Assembly (NCBI RefSeq): GCF_900142955.1
Contig: NZ_FRCP01000019.1
Coordinates: 62,001-126,000, forward strand
DNA: 64,000 nucleotides
Source: Anaerosporobacter mobilis DSM 15930
Lineage (GTDB): Bacteria; Bacillota; Clostridia; Lachnospirales; Lachnospiraceae
Direction of reading: 5' to 3'
In this document: positions 36,821 to 45,956 of the stretch, piece after piece
How the letters are laid out: every line of letters starts with the position of its first letter
How positions within the stretch are numbered: the first letter of the stretch is position 1
Made by a program: the position numbers and the translations under genes
The notes under the pieces: model-generated
Told to the model about the DNA's origin: nothing
The model's input: the letters and a program-made list of their open reading frames with translations, nothing else
Database searches by the model: none

Positions 36821-37690
36821 TTATTCAAAAGCTAAGTTAAAATATCCTTTTCCTCTCTCAACTGGAAATCGTGACATGATAGTTTGTGTCTCATTAGCTT
36901 GTAAATTGTCTGTTCTCATCAAATGAACCGAACATTCTTGCAGATTACTGTCTGTTAATAACTGCCTTACTAATTCCATAATTAGATTACTAGGCATCGT
37001 GTGCTCTCTTATATATAGAACATCTTCATACTCACGAACCATTACAATATAGGAATCGTCTATAAGTAAAGTTTTACCGCCTGTATAGGCATTCTCTTTA
37101 ATTGCATAAGCAAGTTCGTACTCTTCCCATTCTATATAGTTAGTAGCAGATAAACGCCCATCACGAATCTTCTTATACAAACTACTATCCTCTGCACGCA
37201 ACTCCTTAATCGCAAATCGTTTACGTTCAGAAGTAATGGTTGCTGCTTTAAGTTCCATTTGAGACTTCTCGTCTAACTCTAATTGTTCTCTCTTAATACG
37301 AATCATCTTTCTAATAATAGTAGAAGAATATCCATTTCTCTCATAAAAGTTCTCAAGAGCTTTTGTAGCAGGTTGTAAAAATGTTGAATTCTTCGTAATT
37401 TCATTGGCATACTCTAACAACCTCGAGCTATAACCTTTTCCCTGTGCATCAGGCAAGGTTGCCACCGCATAAACATAATAGACCTTTCTAATTCCATTCT
37501 TTTCATGTAGTTTAGCAGGCATCAATGTAAGCATAGACACCGGCGTTTTGTCTATTAGATAAACTAAAGTGCTCTCGTCATGAAAATATTCACCAAAGAA
37601 AAAATCAATATAGGAGTCTTCATCATGAAAGCATTCCTTCCAAATCTTCTTTAGTTGTTCAACCATTGTATTATCTGCAAATTGAATCAT
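36821..37690 (-). CDS. GNAT-family N-acetyltransferase
   Basis: 289 residues. The acetyl-CoA site is in YAVATLPDAQGKGYSSRLLEYA (about 74-95) with the Q/R-x-x-G-x-G/A pattern QGKGYS, and NFYERNGYSSTIIRK follows. The C-terminal ~150 residues form a second domain as in Eis-like bacterial acetyltransferases. Substrate unknown. It lies 73 bp upstream of the ger genes on the same strand; co-transcription is possible. Confidence 0.82.
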   Translation of the reverse strand: MIQFADNTMVEQLKKIWKECFHDEDSYIDFFFGEYFHDESTLVYLIDKTPVSMLTLMPAKLHEKNGIRKVYYVYAVATLPDAQGKGYSSRLLEYANEITKNSTFLQPATKALENFYERNGYSSTIIRKMIRIKREQLELDEKSQMELKAATITSERKRFAIKELRAEDSSLYKKIRDGRLSATNYIEWEEYELAYAIKENAYTGGKTLLIDDSYIVMVREYEDVLYIREHTMPSNLIMELVRQLLTDSNLQECSVHLMRTDNLQANETQTIMSRFPVERGKGYFNLAFE

Positions 37691-37783
37691 ACAATCTCCT
37701 CTCTATCTTCCAAAAAAATCAATTACAAAACCCTTTGTAATAACGATAAACCTATCCATGTATTATGTCTGTAGTTACAATTA

Positions 37784-37840
37784 GAAAAAAGTTTTTACCA
37801 AACTTCTATTTCTAGGAATAAAATTTGATAAAAACTTTTC
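37784..37840 (-). terminator. Terminator after the DUF2156 gene
   Basis: Long imperfect arms around AAAAGTTTTTATCAAATTT and AAGTTTGGTAAAAACTTTTTT (minus strand) close a ~15-nt loop, ending in T6. Confidence 0.75.
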
Positions 37841-37847
37841 ACTTACT

Positions 37848-38735
37848 TTATTTTAATACCGCAGTATACTTTTCAATTAATAAATCAGGATAATACGATA
37901 GCTTAGCTTTTCGTAATCCCTCTTCTCCCATATCCTCTTCACGATTTACGTACTCATAATCCTGACAGTTATGAGTCACAAATTGTTGATTAATCATTGG
38001 ATAGGCACCTTGAATATCAGGGAATGCTTTTTCAATGTGTACGACAAAGGTATCATCCGTTAACGGTTCACCAATCGTATAAGCAATTACTTCTCCCTCT
38101 CTACGAATTAGTCCACCCACTAAATCTAAGTCAAAAAAGTTATTAAAGGCGCATGATACTGCACAGGCTTCTAACTGCAGATTCGTGTCATTCTCACAGT
38201 CATAAAGAGAACACCATTTAGCATTCATCTTCTTACAGTCTTCTATATTTTCTCGAGTTATCTGTTCATACTGCCAATCTGGATTATCTTTAAAACGAGC
38301 GATATGGTTTCTCTTACCATGAAGTTTCTTACCTGCTAATGTAGTCAAACGTTCTGTTCTATACACATAATCACTTTCATCTCTTGGCGCCTCTATATTA
38401 AAAAGCCCAGGAAAAGCTTCCTCAACTTTGGATACTTCACTCTCTGGTATACCCCTAAGACGAAATTGTATGTTTCTTTCCTTTGCATCTTCCATTAATG
38501 CTTCAATTATTGGTTTGATATCACCTTCTCCAACTGGATAGGTATACATTTGTTCCTCACCTAATCCACTCTTTAGACAATAAAAGCCATTAACATCAGC
38601 AAACTCTATATGATTGGAATGGCGCCAAATAAAATTATTAACAAAGGAAAAATCACAGCTTTTATATTGTGCTTGTTTCAATCTATGATTTATCCACTCT
38701 TTATCATTTAACTCAACCTTTTTAAATGTGATCAT
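37848..38735 (-). CDS. DUF2156 / phosphatidylglycerol lysyltransferase-domain protein
   Basis: 295 residues of the soluble DUF2156 (LPG synthase C) type with two GNAT-like halves. Conserved stretches include KKLHGKRNHIARFKDNPDWQYE (about 130-150), GGLIRREGEVIAYTIGEP and a near-C-terminal YEYVNREEDMGEEGLRKAKLSYYPD. Unlike MprF it lacks membrane segments, so it does not flip lipids; an aminoacyl or acyl transfer role is inferred from fold only. Own terminator follows. Confidence 0.85.
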   Translation of the reverse strand: MITFKKVELNDKEWINHRLKQAQYKSCDFSFVNNFIWRHSNHIEFADVNGFYCLKSGLGEEQMYTYPVGEGDIKPIIEALMEDAKERNIQFRLRGIPESEVSKVEEAFPGLFNIEAPRDESDYVYRTERLTTLAGKKLHGKRNHIARFKDNPDWQYEQITRENIEDCKKMNAKWCSLYDCENDTNLQLEACAVSCAFNNFFDLDLVGGLIRREGEVIAYTIGEPLTDDTFVVHIEKAFPDIQGAYPMINQQFVTHNCQDYEYVNREEDMGEEGLRKAKLSYYPDLLIEKYTAVLK

Positions 38736-38906
38736 GATTACTCCTTCTTTTGTTCTATCTAACCATAATATTTCCCAATTAACATTGAATCATTCTATGA
38801 TTGATTTTCCATTACGGTTTGAATTTCTCGTCATAAAATAGCTATATTTAATGTATAGTATACGTAGAGTAGTTCGAATTTGTCAACTATATAATACTAT
38901 AAAAGA

Positions 38907-38945
38907 ATAGCCCTAGACAAAACTATTTGTTTTATCTGGGGCTAT
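38907..38945 (-). terminator. Terminator after the cold-shock gene
   Basis: ATAGCCCTAGACAAAAC pairs with GTTTTATCTGGGGCTAT (one mismatch, one G-U) over a 5-nt loop, with a T-rich tail on the minus strand. Confidence 0.8.
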
Positions 38946-38971
38946 TGCTTACTTATTTAATATTAACAAAC

Positions 38972-39175
38972 TTAAGCTACAACTACGTTAACTGCTTGTA
39001 AACCACGAGCTCCGTTAGTAATATCAAAAGTTACGTTTTGATTTTCTTCTAAAGACTTAAAACCGTCTGTAGCGATTCCTGAGAAATGAACGAATACGTC
39101 TTCACCATTTTCGCTGTTAGTGATAAAACCAAATCCCTTTTGTGCATTAAACCATTTAACTGTACCTTTATTCAT
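38972..39175 (-). CDS. Cold-shock protein (CspA family)
   Basis: 67-residue single cold-shock domain. RNP1 KGFGFITN (about 14-21) and RNP2 VFVHFSGI (about 27-34) are intact, with the usual GTVKWFNAQKG opening. Binds single-stranded RNA/DNA, melts secondary structure and can act as an antiterminator. AGGAGG lies 8 nt before the ATG. A terminator-like hairpin sits in its leader. Confidence 0.97.
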   Translation of the reverse strand: MNKGTVKWFNAQKGFGFITNSENGEDVFVHFSGIATDGFKSLEENQNVTFDITNGARGLQAVNVVVA

Positions 39176-39222
39176 GAAAGATACCTCCTAATAATAATAT
39201 TCTAATATTTTTCGGTGAAAAT

Positions 39223-39280
39223 AAAAAATCACATATTTTTGTAAATCATCGAATAGTCAATGATTTACAAAAATATGTGA
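39223..39280 (-). promoter_or_regulatory. Terminator-like hairpin in the cold-shock leader
   Basis: Perfect 21-bp arms (39229-39249 and 39260-39280; core ACATATTTTTGTAAATCAT) with a 10-nt loop, followed on the minus strand by TTTTTTATTTT. It stands about 50 bp before the csp ATG and thus inside the likely 5' leader, suggesting attenuation; it could instead end an upstream short transcript. Confidence 0.6.
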
Positions 39281-39463
39281 ATCAAAACTTACCTCTAAAA
39301 TACTAATTAAGAATAACATAATTATTATGGTATGTCAATACTTATTTAAATAATATTATCTTTAATGAAATGTCTACAACGTATACCTTAAATTCTAATA
39401 TTCCTATAATATTTTACTTTTTTCTTTATAAAATGACACTATTTTTTTCATCGTTCATATACT

Positions 39464-39469
39464 TATAAT
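39464..39469 (+). promoter_or_regulatory. -10 box of the cysteine-rich peptide gene
   Basis: TATAAT 20 bp upstream of the AAAGGA ribosome site; a clear -35 hexamer is not evident. The predicted leader is only about 20 nt. Confidence 0.4.
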
Positions 39470-39497
39470 ATAAAAAACTATTAAAGGAATGAATAAT

Positions 39498-39698
39498 ATG
39501 TGTTGTCTGTTTGGTTGTTTTAATGGACGTGGTTGCGGCAATTGTGATAGATGTCGCCGTTGTGGTTGCAGCAATTCTAGTTGCCGCTGTAACAGAAGTT
39601 GTAGCAATAGTTGGAACCGTAGTGGATGCAGTAGTAGAAGATCTTGTAGCAATCGCAGTAGCTGTGGATGTGGTCGTAATAGGGGTTGGGGATGTTAA
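39498..39698 (+). CDS. Very cysteine-rich small peptide
   Basis: 66 residues from the ATG at 39498 (AAAGGA 9 nt upstream; the in-frame ATG at 39489 touches that site). Sixteen of 66 residues are Cys, with many Arg, Ser, Asn and Gly in short CG, SC and RC units, ending GWGC. No hydrophobic segment, no signal peptide. The DNA is a degenerate GTNGCN-type triplet run, so three other frames are open as well. An own -10 box and terminator support a real transcript. It might be a metal-binding, spore-coat-type or precursor peptide; none is proven. Confidence 0.6.
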   Translation: MCCLFGCFNGRGCGNCDRCRRCGCSNSSCRCNRSCSNSWNRSGCSSRRSCSNRSSCGCGRNRGWGC

Positions 39699-39723
39699 TT
39701 TCAACTCTGAATTAGTTGAGTAA

Positions 39724-39779
39724 TAAAAAGACTGTCTCATGAATAATTATAGATTAGATTATTCTGAGACAGTCTTTTC
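39724..39779 (+). terminator. Terminator after the cysteine-rich peptide gene
   Basis: AAAAGACTGTCTCA (39726-39739) pairs with TGAGACAGTCTTTT (39764-39777), with extra inner pairing GAATAAT/ATTATTC; T-run on the plus strand. Confidence 0.85.
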
Positions 39780-39982
39780 TTTTATAATCAATATCTATAT
39801 CTAAGAAAACACTCTATCTTGTTGGAAGATATCATTCATTATTGTGACATAACACTCCACCTTGGCGCATCGTTATATTGGCTTAAGATTATTAGGAAGT
39901 TTTGCTAATGGAGGATATTAACAATCAATTTAACCTTTTTTTCATATAATAGCTTAGATTAAGATTTAGGAGGTATTTAGTA

Positions 39983-41833
39983 ATGTGTGGAATAGCTGGA
40001 TTCTGCAGTTTTGATGTCGATTATAGTTGCAATCAGGGTAAATATGTTAACATACTAGAAAACATGTCTGACACATTATACCATAGAGGTCCAGACGAAC
40101 ATGGTCATTATCTATCGAGACATTTTGGTTTGGCACATGCAAGACTCTCTATTATTGACTTAGCTAATGGTAAACAACCGATGTATCGTAGTGTAGGCGG
40201 ATACACCTATGCGATTTGTTACAATGGAGAACTGTATAATACTGCCGAGCTTAGGGAGGGTTTAACAAGGAAAGGCTGGAGGTTCAAAACCTCCTCCGAT
40301 ACTGAAGTTATTCTCATTGGCCATATTGAATATGGTACATCGTTTGTAGAGCGATTAAATGGGATCTTCGCCTATGCATTCGTTAATGAAAAAGATCAAG
40401 AAATCTCATTGTATAGAGATCGTAGCGGTATCAAACCGCTCTTCTATACCGTCTTCAATAACACCTTATTATTTGGCTCTGAGTTAAAAGCAATCTTTGC
40501 CTTTCCAGAATATCAACCTAGGGTAGACAAGAATGGGCTTAACGAAATCTTCGGTATTGGACCTGCCAAAACTAGCGGATGTGGAATATTTAAAGATGTC
40601 AATGAAATCTTGCCGGGCCATTATCTAATGTATACGGAAAGTTCTATGAAACTTCACTGTTATTGGAAACTAATTAGTAAACCACATACGGATTCCTATG
40701 AAGAAACGGTTGAGAAAACACGTTTTCTTGTAACGGATTCTATTTCACGACAGATGGTCTCTGATGTGCCAATCTGTACCTTCTTATCAGGAGGTATCGA
40801 TAGTAGCCTCGTATCCGCTGTATGTACGAACGAATTGAATAAACAAGGAAAGCAACTTCAAACATATTCTTTTGATTTTGTTAATAACGATAAATACTTT
40901 AAATCAAATTCTTTTCAACCTGCTAGTGATAAACCCTATGTTGATATGATGGTAAAATTTCTAGATAGCAATCATACGTATCTAGAATGTGACAACTATA
41001 CCATGGCGGATTGTCTTTATGAATCTGTTGACGCAAGAGACCTTCCTGCAATGGCTGATATTGATTCCTCCATGTTACATTTTTGCCGACAAGTAAAACA
41101 ATATAACAAGGTGACATTAACCGGTGAATGTGCTGATGAAATCTTTGGTGGTTATCCTTGGTTTCATAAAGAAGAATGCTTTAACGCCACTACGTTTCCT
41201 TGGTCTATGGATATTGATGCAAGGAAATCCTTCTTATCAGATTCTTTTCTTAACGAGCTGAATATGGATGCGTATATTCGAGCCACTTATGAGGCTTCTA
41301 TCGCAGAAACGCCAAGACTTGCGGAAGATTCTAAGACCGAAGCTAGAAGACGTGAAATCTCCTACCTTAATCTAAGATGGTTTATGCAAACCTTACTAGA
41401 TCGTATGGACCGTACAAGTATGTATTCAGGACTTGAAGCTCGTGTTCCTTTTGCTGACCATAGAATTATTGAATATGTCTGGAATGTTCCTTGGTCAATC
41501 AAATACAAAGGTAACATGGTGAAACATCTTCTTCGCGAATCTGCAAGAGGCCTTTTGCCAGACGAGATCTTATACCGTAAAAAAAGTCCATATCCTAAGT
41601 CACACGATCCAGCTTATGAACAATTATTGCAACAACGCTTTATTGATATTATTGAGAATCCTTCTTCTCCTATATTAACTTTTATTGATAAGAAAAAAGT
41701 TTATCAATTCTTTAACAGTCCTTCTGACTACGCCAAACCATGGTATGGTCAACTAATGGCTGGTCCTCAGATGATAGCCTACATGATACAGATTAATTAC
41801 TGGTTAGAAAAATATCATATCGAAATCCTATAG
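39983..41833 (+). CDS. asnB: Asparagine synthase (glutamine-hydrolysing)
   Basis: 616 residues. The N-terminal class II glutaminase starts with the processed-type MCGIAGF (nucleophile Cys2), with YHRGPDEHG and CYNGELYN. The synthetase domain has the ATP PP-loop FLSGGIDSSLVSA near residue 265 and TGECADEIFGGYPW. It converts aspartate, glutamine and ATP to asparagine. AGGAGG precedes the ATG. Monocistronic, with a strong terminator. No T-box was seen in the leader. Confidence 0.95.
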   Translation: MCGIAGFCSFDVDYSCNQGKYVNILENMSDTLYHRGPDEHGHYLSRHFGLAHARLSIIDLANGKQPMYRSVGGYTYAICYNGELYNTAELREGLTRKGWRFKTSSDTEVILIGHIEYGTSFVERLNGIFAYAFVNEKDQEISLYRDRSGIKPLFYTVFNNTLLFGSELKAIFAFPEYQPRVDKNGLNEIFGIGPAKTSGCGIFKDVNEILPGHYLMYTESSMKLHCYWKLISKPHTDSYEETVEKTRFLVTDSISRQMVSDVPICTFLSGGIDSSLVSAVCTNELNKQGKQLQTYSFDFVNNDKYFKSNSFQPASDKPYVDMMVKFLDSNHTYLECDNYTMADCLYESVDARDLPAMADIDSSMLHFCRQVKQYNKVTLTGECADEIFGGYPWFHKEECFNATTFPWSMDIDARKSFLSDSFLNELNMDAYIRATYEASIAETPRLAEDSKTEARRREISYLNLRWFMQTLLDRMDRTSMYSGLEARVPFADHRIIEYVWNVPWSIKYKGNMVKHLLRESARGLLPDEILYRKKSPYPKSHDPAYEQLLQQRFIDIIENPSSPILTFIDKKKVYQFFNSPSDYAKPWYGQLMAGPQMIAYMIQINYWLEKYHIEIL

Positions 41834-41841
41834 AGGTTATT

Positions 41842-41923
41842 AAAACCATCTTCACGAATTGTCTGTCTAGATTTAGGCACTACGTGTCTACTCTTAACAG
41901 ACAACTCGTTGAAGATGGCTTTT
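41842..41923. terminator. Long bidirectional terminator between asnB and yitT-like gene
   Basis: AAACCATCTTCA (about 41843-41854) pairs with TGAAGATGGCTTT (about 41910-41922), and ACGAATTGTCTGT pairs with ACAGACAACTCGT (41897-41909) further in, giving about 24 bp of stem between convergent genes. Confidence 0.85.
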
Positions 41924-41936
41924 GAAGTTAATTTCA

Positions 41937-42863
41937 CTATAAACGTTTTTCAAAATTACCAGCAATTGAAAGGTCCTCTTGAATTACTACGAAGGCGTTC
42001 TCATCAATTTCCTTAATTCTCTTCACTAACCTACTAACCTCGTACTTCGATACTGCTGTATATATGATATTTGTCTCTTCACCAGTGAAAGCACCTTCCC
42101 CCTTCCAGCAAGTTGCTCCTCTTACAATTTCGCTTGTAATTAAAGGGCGTATCTTAGGCGATTTCGTAAAGATTAAGGCTGTAGTCTTAATGTTCTGATA
42201 ATGACACTTGTCGATTACAATTGACATGACGGCCATGAAAATAATCGAATAGATAACAATACTAATATCAAATAACAGAGCACAAACACCGAAAACAAAA
42301 GCATTAATGATAATTGAAAGTTTTCCTACACTAAAATCATCGTATTTCTTAGTCATGTATACACCTAGTATGTCTTGTCCACCACCCGATCCACCAGCCC
42401 GAAGTGTTAAACCAACTCCAAAACCACCAATAATTCCACCAATAAGGCAAGCACCAATGATATCGTTAATAATAGGTTCTGAAGGAGCAGTAATTACAAG
42501 CAAGAAGATGGATTGGAAGGTTACACACACAATCGTCTTTACAAAGAATCCCTTTCCTAGGTGGCGATATGCTAATACAAACAATGGTATGTTCAATATA
42601 TAATAAATCGCACCTGCTATATCGAAATCACCAAAATTCATTCCTAGGTAATCTACTAATAATGTACGAATTATCTGCCCAATTCCTATAAAACCTCCCG
42701 TATACAATCCTAGTGGTACGATAAATAGATTGATACCAATTGTGAGTAATGCAGTACCAGTAATTGCTATAAGGTAACTTACTATAACATCTTTTTTCCT
42801 TTTTTTCTCTTTAACCAATTTTATTTGCTCTTGGTTTTCATTTTTATTTAATGAATCACTCAT
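41937..42863 (-). CDS. YitT-family membrane protein (second paralogue)
   Basis: 308 residues with a Lys-rich N-terminal tail, about five to six membrane segments (30-220) and a C-terminal DUF2179 domain. It shares RTLLVDYLG, LRAGGSGGGQDILGVYMTKKYDDFSVGK and GNFEKRL-type landmarks with the YitT protein at 18591-19469; clearly paralogous. AGGAGG is 9 nt before the ATG. Role unknown. Confidence 0.9.
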   Translation of the reverse strand: MSDSLNKNENQEQIKLVKEKKRKKDVIVSYLIAITGTALLTIGINLFIVPLGLYTGGFIGIGQIIRTLLVDYLGMNFGDFDIAGAIYYILNIPLFVLAYRHLGKGFFVKTIVCVTFQSIFLLVITAPSEPIINDIIGACLIGGIIGGFGVGLTLRAGGSGGGQDILGVYMTKKYDDFSVGKLSIIINAFVFGVCALLFDISIVIYSIIFMAVMSIVIDKCHYQNIKTTALIFTKSPKIRPLITSEIVRGATCWKGEGAFTGEETNIIYTAVSKYEVSRLVKRIKEIDENAFVVIQEDLSIAGNFEKRL

Positions 42864-42953
42864 TACAATGTTCCTCCTATTAACGCCCCTTCAACTATAC
42901 AACAATTATATATACTAATATAACCAATTTGGGTAAAAGTATGTAATTTCCCT

Positions 42954-42994
42954 ATAAAAAAACAGTTAAGAATCCCAATGGATACTTAACTGTT
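42954..42994 (-). terminator. Terminator after the lytic transglycosylase gene
   Basis: Perfect 10-bp arms AACAGTTAAG (42961-42970) and CTTAACTGTT (42985-42994) with T7 on the minus strand. Confidence 0.85.
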
Positions 42995-43043
42995 CTCTAT
43001 GTTTACGTTAAACAGATATTCGTTAGAAGCCTGTTTAACTATT

Positions 43044-43859
43044 CTATATACTTTTAAACATATTAATAATCGGTGTTGACATACCTAACTGATTATATGA
43101 TTGGTAGATGGAATCTTCTTGTTCGCCATCTTCTTCACTACCAAACATTATTTCCATCATCTTAAGATAATCATCCATTGAAAAGATCTCATCAAGCTTA
43201 TCAGAGAGTTCTTCAACAGTTGATATACTGTTATTGATTTCAACGTCATCCGAAGGTTTCGTTACGGTAACAGCTGATGTTGCTGGTACTGTGGCAGTTA
43301 CATTCGTAGAGTTTGAGGAACTACTCGCTGCATCTTTACTTGTTATCGTTATGTCTGATGCATCTATATTCTGGTTATAGTATTGCATTACTTTCACTAC
43401 ATAATTCTGCGTTTCTTTAAAAGGAGGAATTCCTCCATACTTTCTAACATTACCACTTCCCGCATTATATGCTGCTAAAGCTAATTTTGTATCACCATCA
43501 TATTGATTTAATAACTTAGATATTAACTTCGCACCACCCATAATATTTTGTTCTGCGTCAAAGGCATCTGTAACCCCTAGTTCTTTAGCCGTTGCAGGCA
43601 TAAGTTGCATAACCCCCATCGCTCCACTTCTGGATACAGCATCTGGCTTAAAGTTCGACTCTTGCTTTGCAATTGCTTTTAGCAAATCAATACTCACATT
43701 ATATTTATCTGATGCTTTTTCAAAGATGTCTTCTAGTGATACTTCTTTATTCTGATTCATATAACTATCGAAAGATGTAGACGAAGTCTTCTTTGTATTG
43801 GCTGCCTTACTAGACTGGTTTACAACTTGAGTTGTATTCGAGACATTATTTATCTGCAT
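43044..43859 (-). CDS. Lytic transglycosylase (SLT domain) without a signal peptide
   Basis: 271 residues. The SLT domain spans about 45-165: catalytic Glu67 in KAIAKQESNFKPDA, then SGAMGVMQLMPATAKELGV, NIMGGAKLIS and ALAAYNAGSGNV. It cleaves peptidoglycan glycan strands. The N-terminus is polar (MQINNVSNTTQVVNQSSKAAN) with no Sec signal; such N-termini occur in enzymes exported by the flagellar system (inference). The C-terminal ~70 residues are acidic and disordered-looking. Monocistronic. Confidence 0.9.
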   Translation of the reverse strand: MQINNVSNTTQVVNQSSKAANTKKTSSTSFDSYMNQNKEVSLEDIFEKASDKYNVSIDLLKAIAKQESNFKPDAVSRSGAMGVMQLMPATAKELGVTDAFDAEQNIMGGAKLISKLLNQYDGDTKLALAAYNAGSGNVRKYGGIPPFKETQNYVVKVMQYYNQNIDASDITITSKDAASSSSNSTNVTATVPATSAVTVTKPSDDVEINNSISTVEELSDKLDEIFSMDDYLKMMEIMFGSEEDGEQEDSIYQSYNQLGMSTPIINMFKSI

Positions 43860-43952
43860 TATGTACCTCCGGCCATTATATTCCCTAAAGAAATCATAGT
43901 ATGTTCATTATAGCAAGAGTACTATTGCAATGCAATATGTAATATGTCTCAT

Positions 43953-44351
43953 TTACGCGAGATTAATTCTTTCATCTTGTGGATTTATAATCCATATTGC
44001 TGATAATTCTGATTCTGTGTCGTATTTCTTCATATTATGTCTTGCAAGAGTGAATTCTTCCCCCATTATTAACGCTTTACTTACTTCACCCGTAATCTTG
44101 TGCTGAATACCTTCACCAGTAATTACTGTAATGTCTACATTCTTATGAAACGCCATACAATAGAGCATATCTTGCTTATCAGGTTCACATCTTGAACAAT
44201 CATAATACTCAATCCTGCCCTCGTTGTTAATATGCAATGATCTGTACGTTGTAGTATGAGGAATTCCGTCTTCATTGTATGTTGTTAGTGTTTTCATAAC
44301 ATCATCACGATTCATAGCTTTTCTTAGTTCTTCCGAAACCTTAATAAACAT
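43953..44351 (-). CDS. Pyridoxamine 5'-phosphate oxidase-like FMN split-barrel protein
   Basis: 132 residues. The layout (N-terminal helix, then TLTTYNEDGIPHTTTYRSL, SRCEPDKQDMLYCMAFHKNVDITVITGEGIQHKITGEVSKA) fits small flavin split-barrel proteins of the PNPOx-like clan. Cofactor and substrate are not determined. Single gene. A second, NimA-like member of the same clan is encoded at 53533-54012. Family call is moderate. Confidence 0.65.
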   Translation of the reverse strand: MFIKVSEELRKAMNRDDVMKTLTTYNEDGIPHTTTYRSLHINNEGRIEYYDCSRCEPDKQDMLYCMAFHKNVDITVITGEGIQHKITGEVSKALIMGEEFTLARHNMKKYDTESELSAIWIINPQDERINLA

Positions 44352-44404
44352 GTATGAATCTCCTCTCCAACAAAATTTCAGCTATTTTGACGATTTTTAA
44401 TCTA

Positions 44405-44464
44405 TAAAAAAGAAAATAGCATGTTATAATTAACATTAATTGTTAATATTATATCACGCTATTT
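44405..44464 (-). terminator. Terminator after the histidine kinase gene
   Basis: AAATAGC (44414-44420) pairs with GCTATTT (44458-44464), enclosing a long AT-rich dyad TTAACATTAATTGTTAA; A/T run at 44405-44416 gives the T-tail on the minus strand. Confidence 0.75.
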
Positions 44465-44506
44465 GTTATATTGCACCAATTATTTTTTAGTTTCCATAAT
44501 TTTCAA

Positions 44507-45901
44507 TTACAGTGGCAAATGAATCTCAAATGTTGTTCCTTCACCAACTTTACTATATACAGTAATCGTACCATCATGTCTCTCAATAATTGCTTTGGTT
44601 ATTGATAAACCAATTCCCATACCTCCTGTTTTTGAACTCCTAGACTTATCTACCCGATAAAAACGCTCGAATATAAATCCAATCTCTTCTTTTGGAATCC
44701 CTTGACCATAATCAATTATCTGAATAACCACCTCTTTCATTCCTTCTTTCCGATACGTTATTCCTATCTCGTTACCTTCAGATGAATAAGTAATGGCGTT
44801 AGCTATTAGATTGATCATACATTGTTTGATTCGCTGCACATCACCATATACAGTGGCATCTTCTGGTACTTGCAAACGAATTGTTATGTTCTTATCACTT
44901 ATCCTTTTTTCGAACTCATTTCGGAGTTTACAGCACATATCATAAAAACTAAATTTACACATGTATAATGTTTCACAAGTATTCTCTAGAATATATAATT
45001 CCTGTAATTGATTCACCAATTTAGTTAATCGTAAAATTTCTGTATGGCAATTCTCAAGTCTTACCTTAGATGGTTCCCAAAGCCCATCTATCATTGCTTC
45101 TACTTGACCTTGAATATTGCACAGTGGTGTCCTAAGTTCATGAGCTATATCAGTGCACATCTGCCGCTTTTGTAGCTCTTCCTTCTTTAAAGCATAGGAC
45201 ATCTCATTAATAGAATAAACTAAGTCTTCCAACTCTTTCACACTTGATTTTGCTTGAGCCTGAACACCATACTCTCCTGTCGCAATCCTTTTAGCTATTT
45301 CAATAACGCTAGTAATAGGGTTACTAATACGATTTGCCATTATAACGGCTATTATGATAGACATCAATAGAAAGATTACTCCACTCCAAAAGATTGCATT
45401 ATTTAATTTACTTACTAACATAGCCTCATTAACAGTTAGCGAATACGGACCATAATACCCGACATACACCCATCCAATTACTCCATCTTGCTCATTCTTT
45501 AATACATACTTGTTCTCTGTATATTCGCCCCTAAAATTAGGATATACCATATGCATGTGTTCTTCTACTGTCTGTAATATATTTATGCATTCTTGTTCAT
45601 TCTTTGTTCGTATATCAAAGCGGAAGTTGTCATTAACGGATTCTATTCGTAGTAAAAGCCCTTTCTTTAAACTGGTAAGTCCAATTCGCTCCATCTTCTC
45701 TTCATCAAATGTACCAGTTTCTATATCATATTGATTCTCGATACGTTCTACTGTTCTATTAACAAGTTTTTTATGGAGGTTTTCAGCATATTCACGGAAT
45801 ATTGTATTAATTGATTCATTAAATACAATAGCTAATAAGACAACAATAACCATAGTCGTAATGGAATATAGTATAATCATTCTATTTTTCAGTGATTTCA
45901 T
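44507..45901 (-). CDS. Two-component sensor histidine kinase
   Basis: 464 residues from the ATG at 45901 (MKSLKNRMIILYS); a longer TTG-start form to 45934 is possible because the GGGAG lies 13 nt before the ATG. Two membrane segments (about 8-27 and 168-190) flank an extracellular sensor of about 140 residues. HAMP (about 190-240), HisKA with CTDIAHELRTPL, and HATPase with YGQGIPKEEIGFIFERFYRVDKSRS and GGMGIGLSI follow. Partner regulator gene lies 55 bp upstream. Signal unknown. Confidence 0.93.
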   Translation of the reverse strand: MKSLKNRMIILYSITTMVIVVLLAIVFNESINTIFREYAENLHKKLVNRTVERIENQYDIETGTFDEEKMERIGLTSLKKGLLLRIESVNDNFRFDIRTKNEQECINILQTVEEHMHMVYPNFRGEYTENKYVLKNEQDGVIGWVYVGYYGPYSLTVNEAMLVSKLNNAIFWSGVIFLLMSIIIAVIMANRISNPITSVIEIAKRIATGEYGVQAQAKSSVKELEDLVYSINEMSYALKKEELQKRQMCTDIAHELRTPLCNIQGQVEAMIDGLWEPSKVRLENCHTEILRLTKLVNQLQELYILENTCETLYMCKFSFYDMCCKLRNEFEKRISDKNITIRLQVPEDATVYGDVQRIKQCMINLIANAITYSSEGNEIGITYRKEGMKEVVIQIIDYGQGIPKEEIGFIFERFYRVDKSRSSKTGGMGIGLSITKAIIERHDGTITVYSKVGEGTTFEIHLPL

Positions 45902-45956
45902 AATCCAGGCTATGCTCCCTTCCGAGTAATCCAATCCTGTTATTGGAGTAATCGAC

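Noticed and set aside
39426..39740. Thr/Ala-rich minus-strand frame and Ala/Val-rich plus-strand frame over the cysteine-rich gene
   Set aside because: Open only because of the triplet-like DNA; neither has a ribosome site, while the Cys-rich frame does.
39850..39982. T-box or riboswitch ahead of asnB
   Set aside because: No T-box signature and no terminator/antiterminator pair between the preceding terminator and the asnB start.
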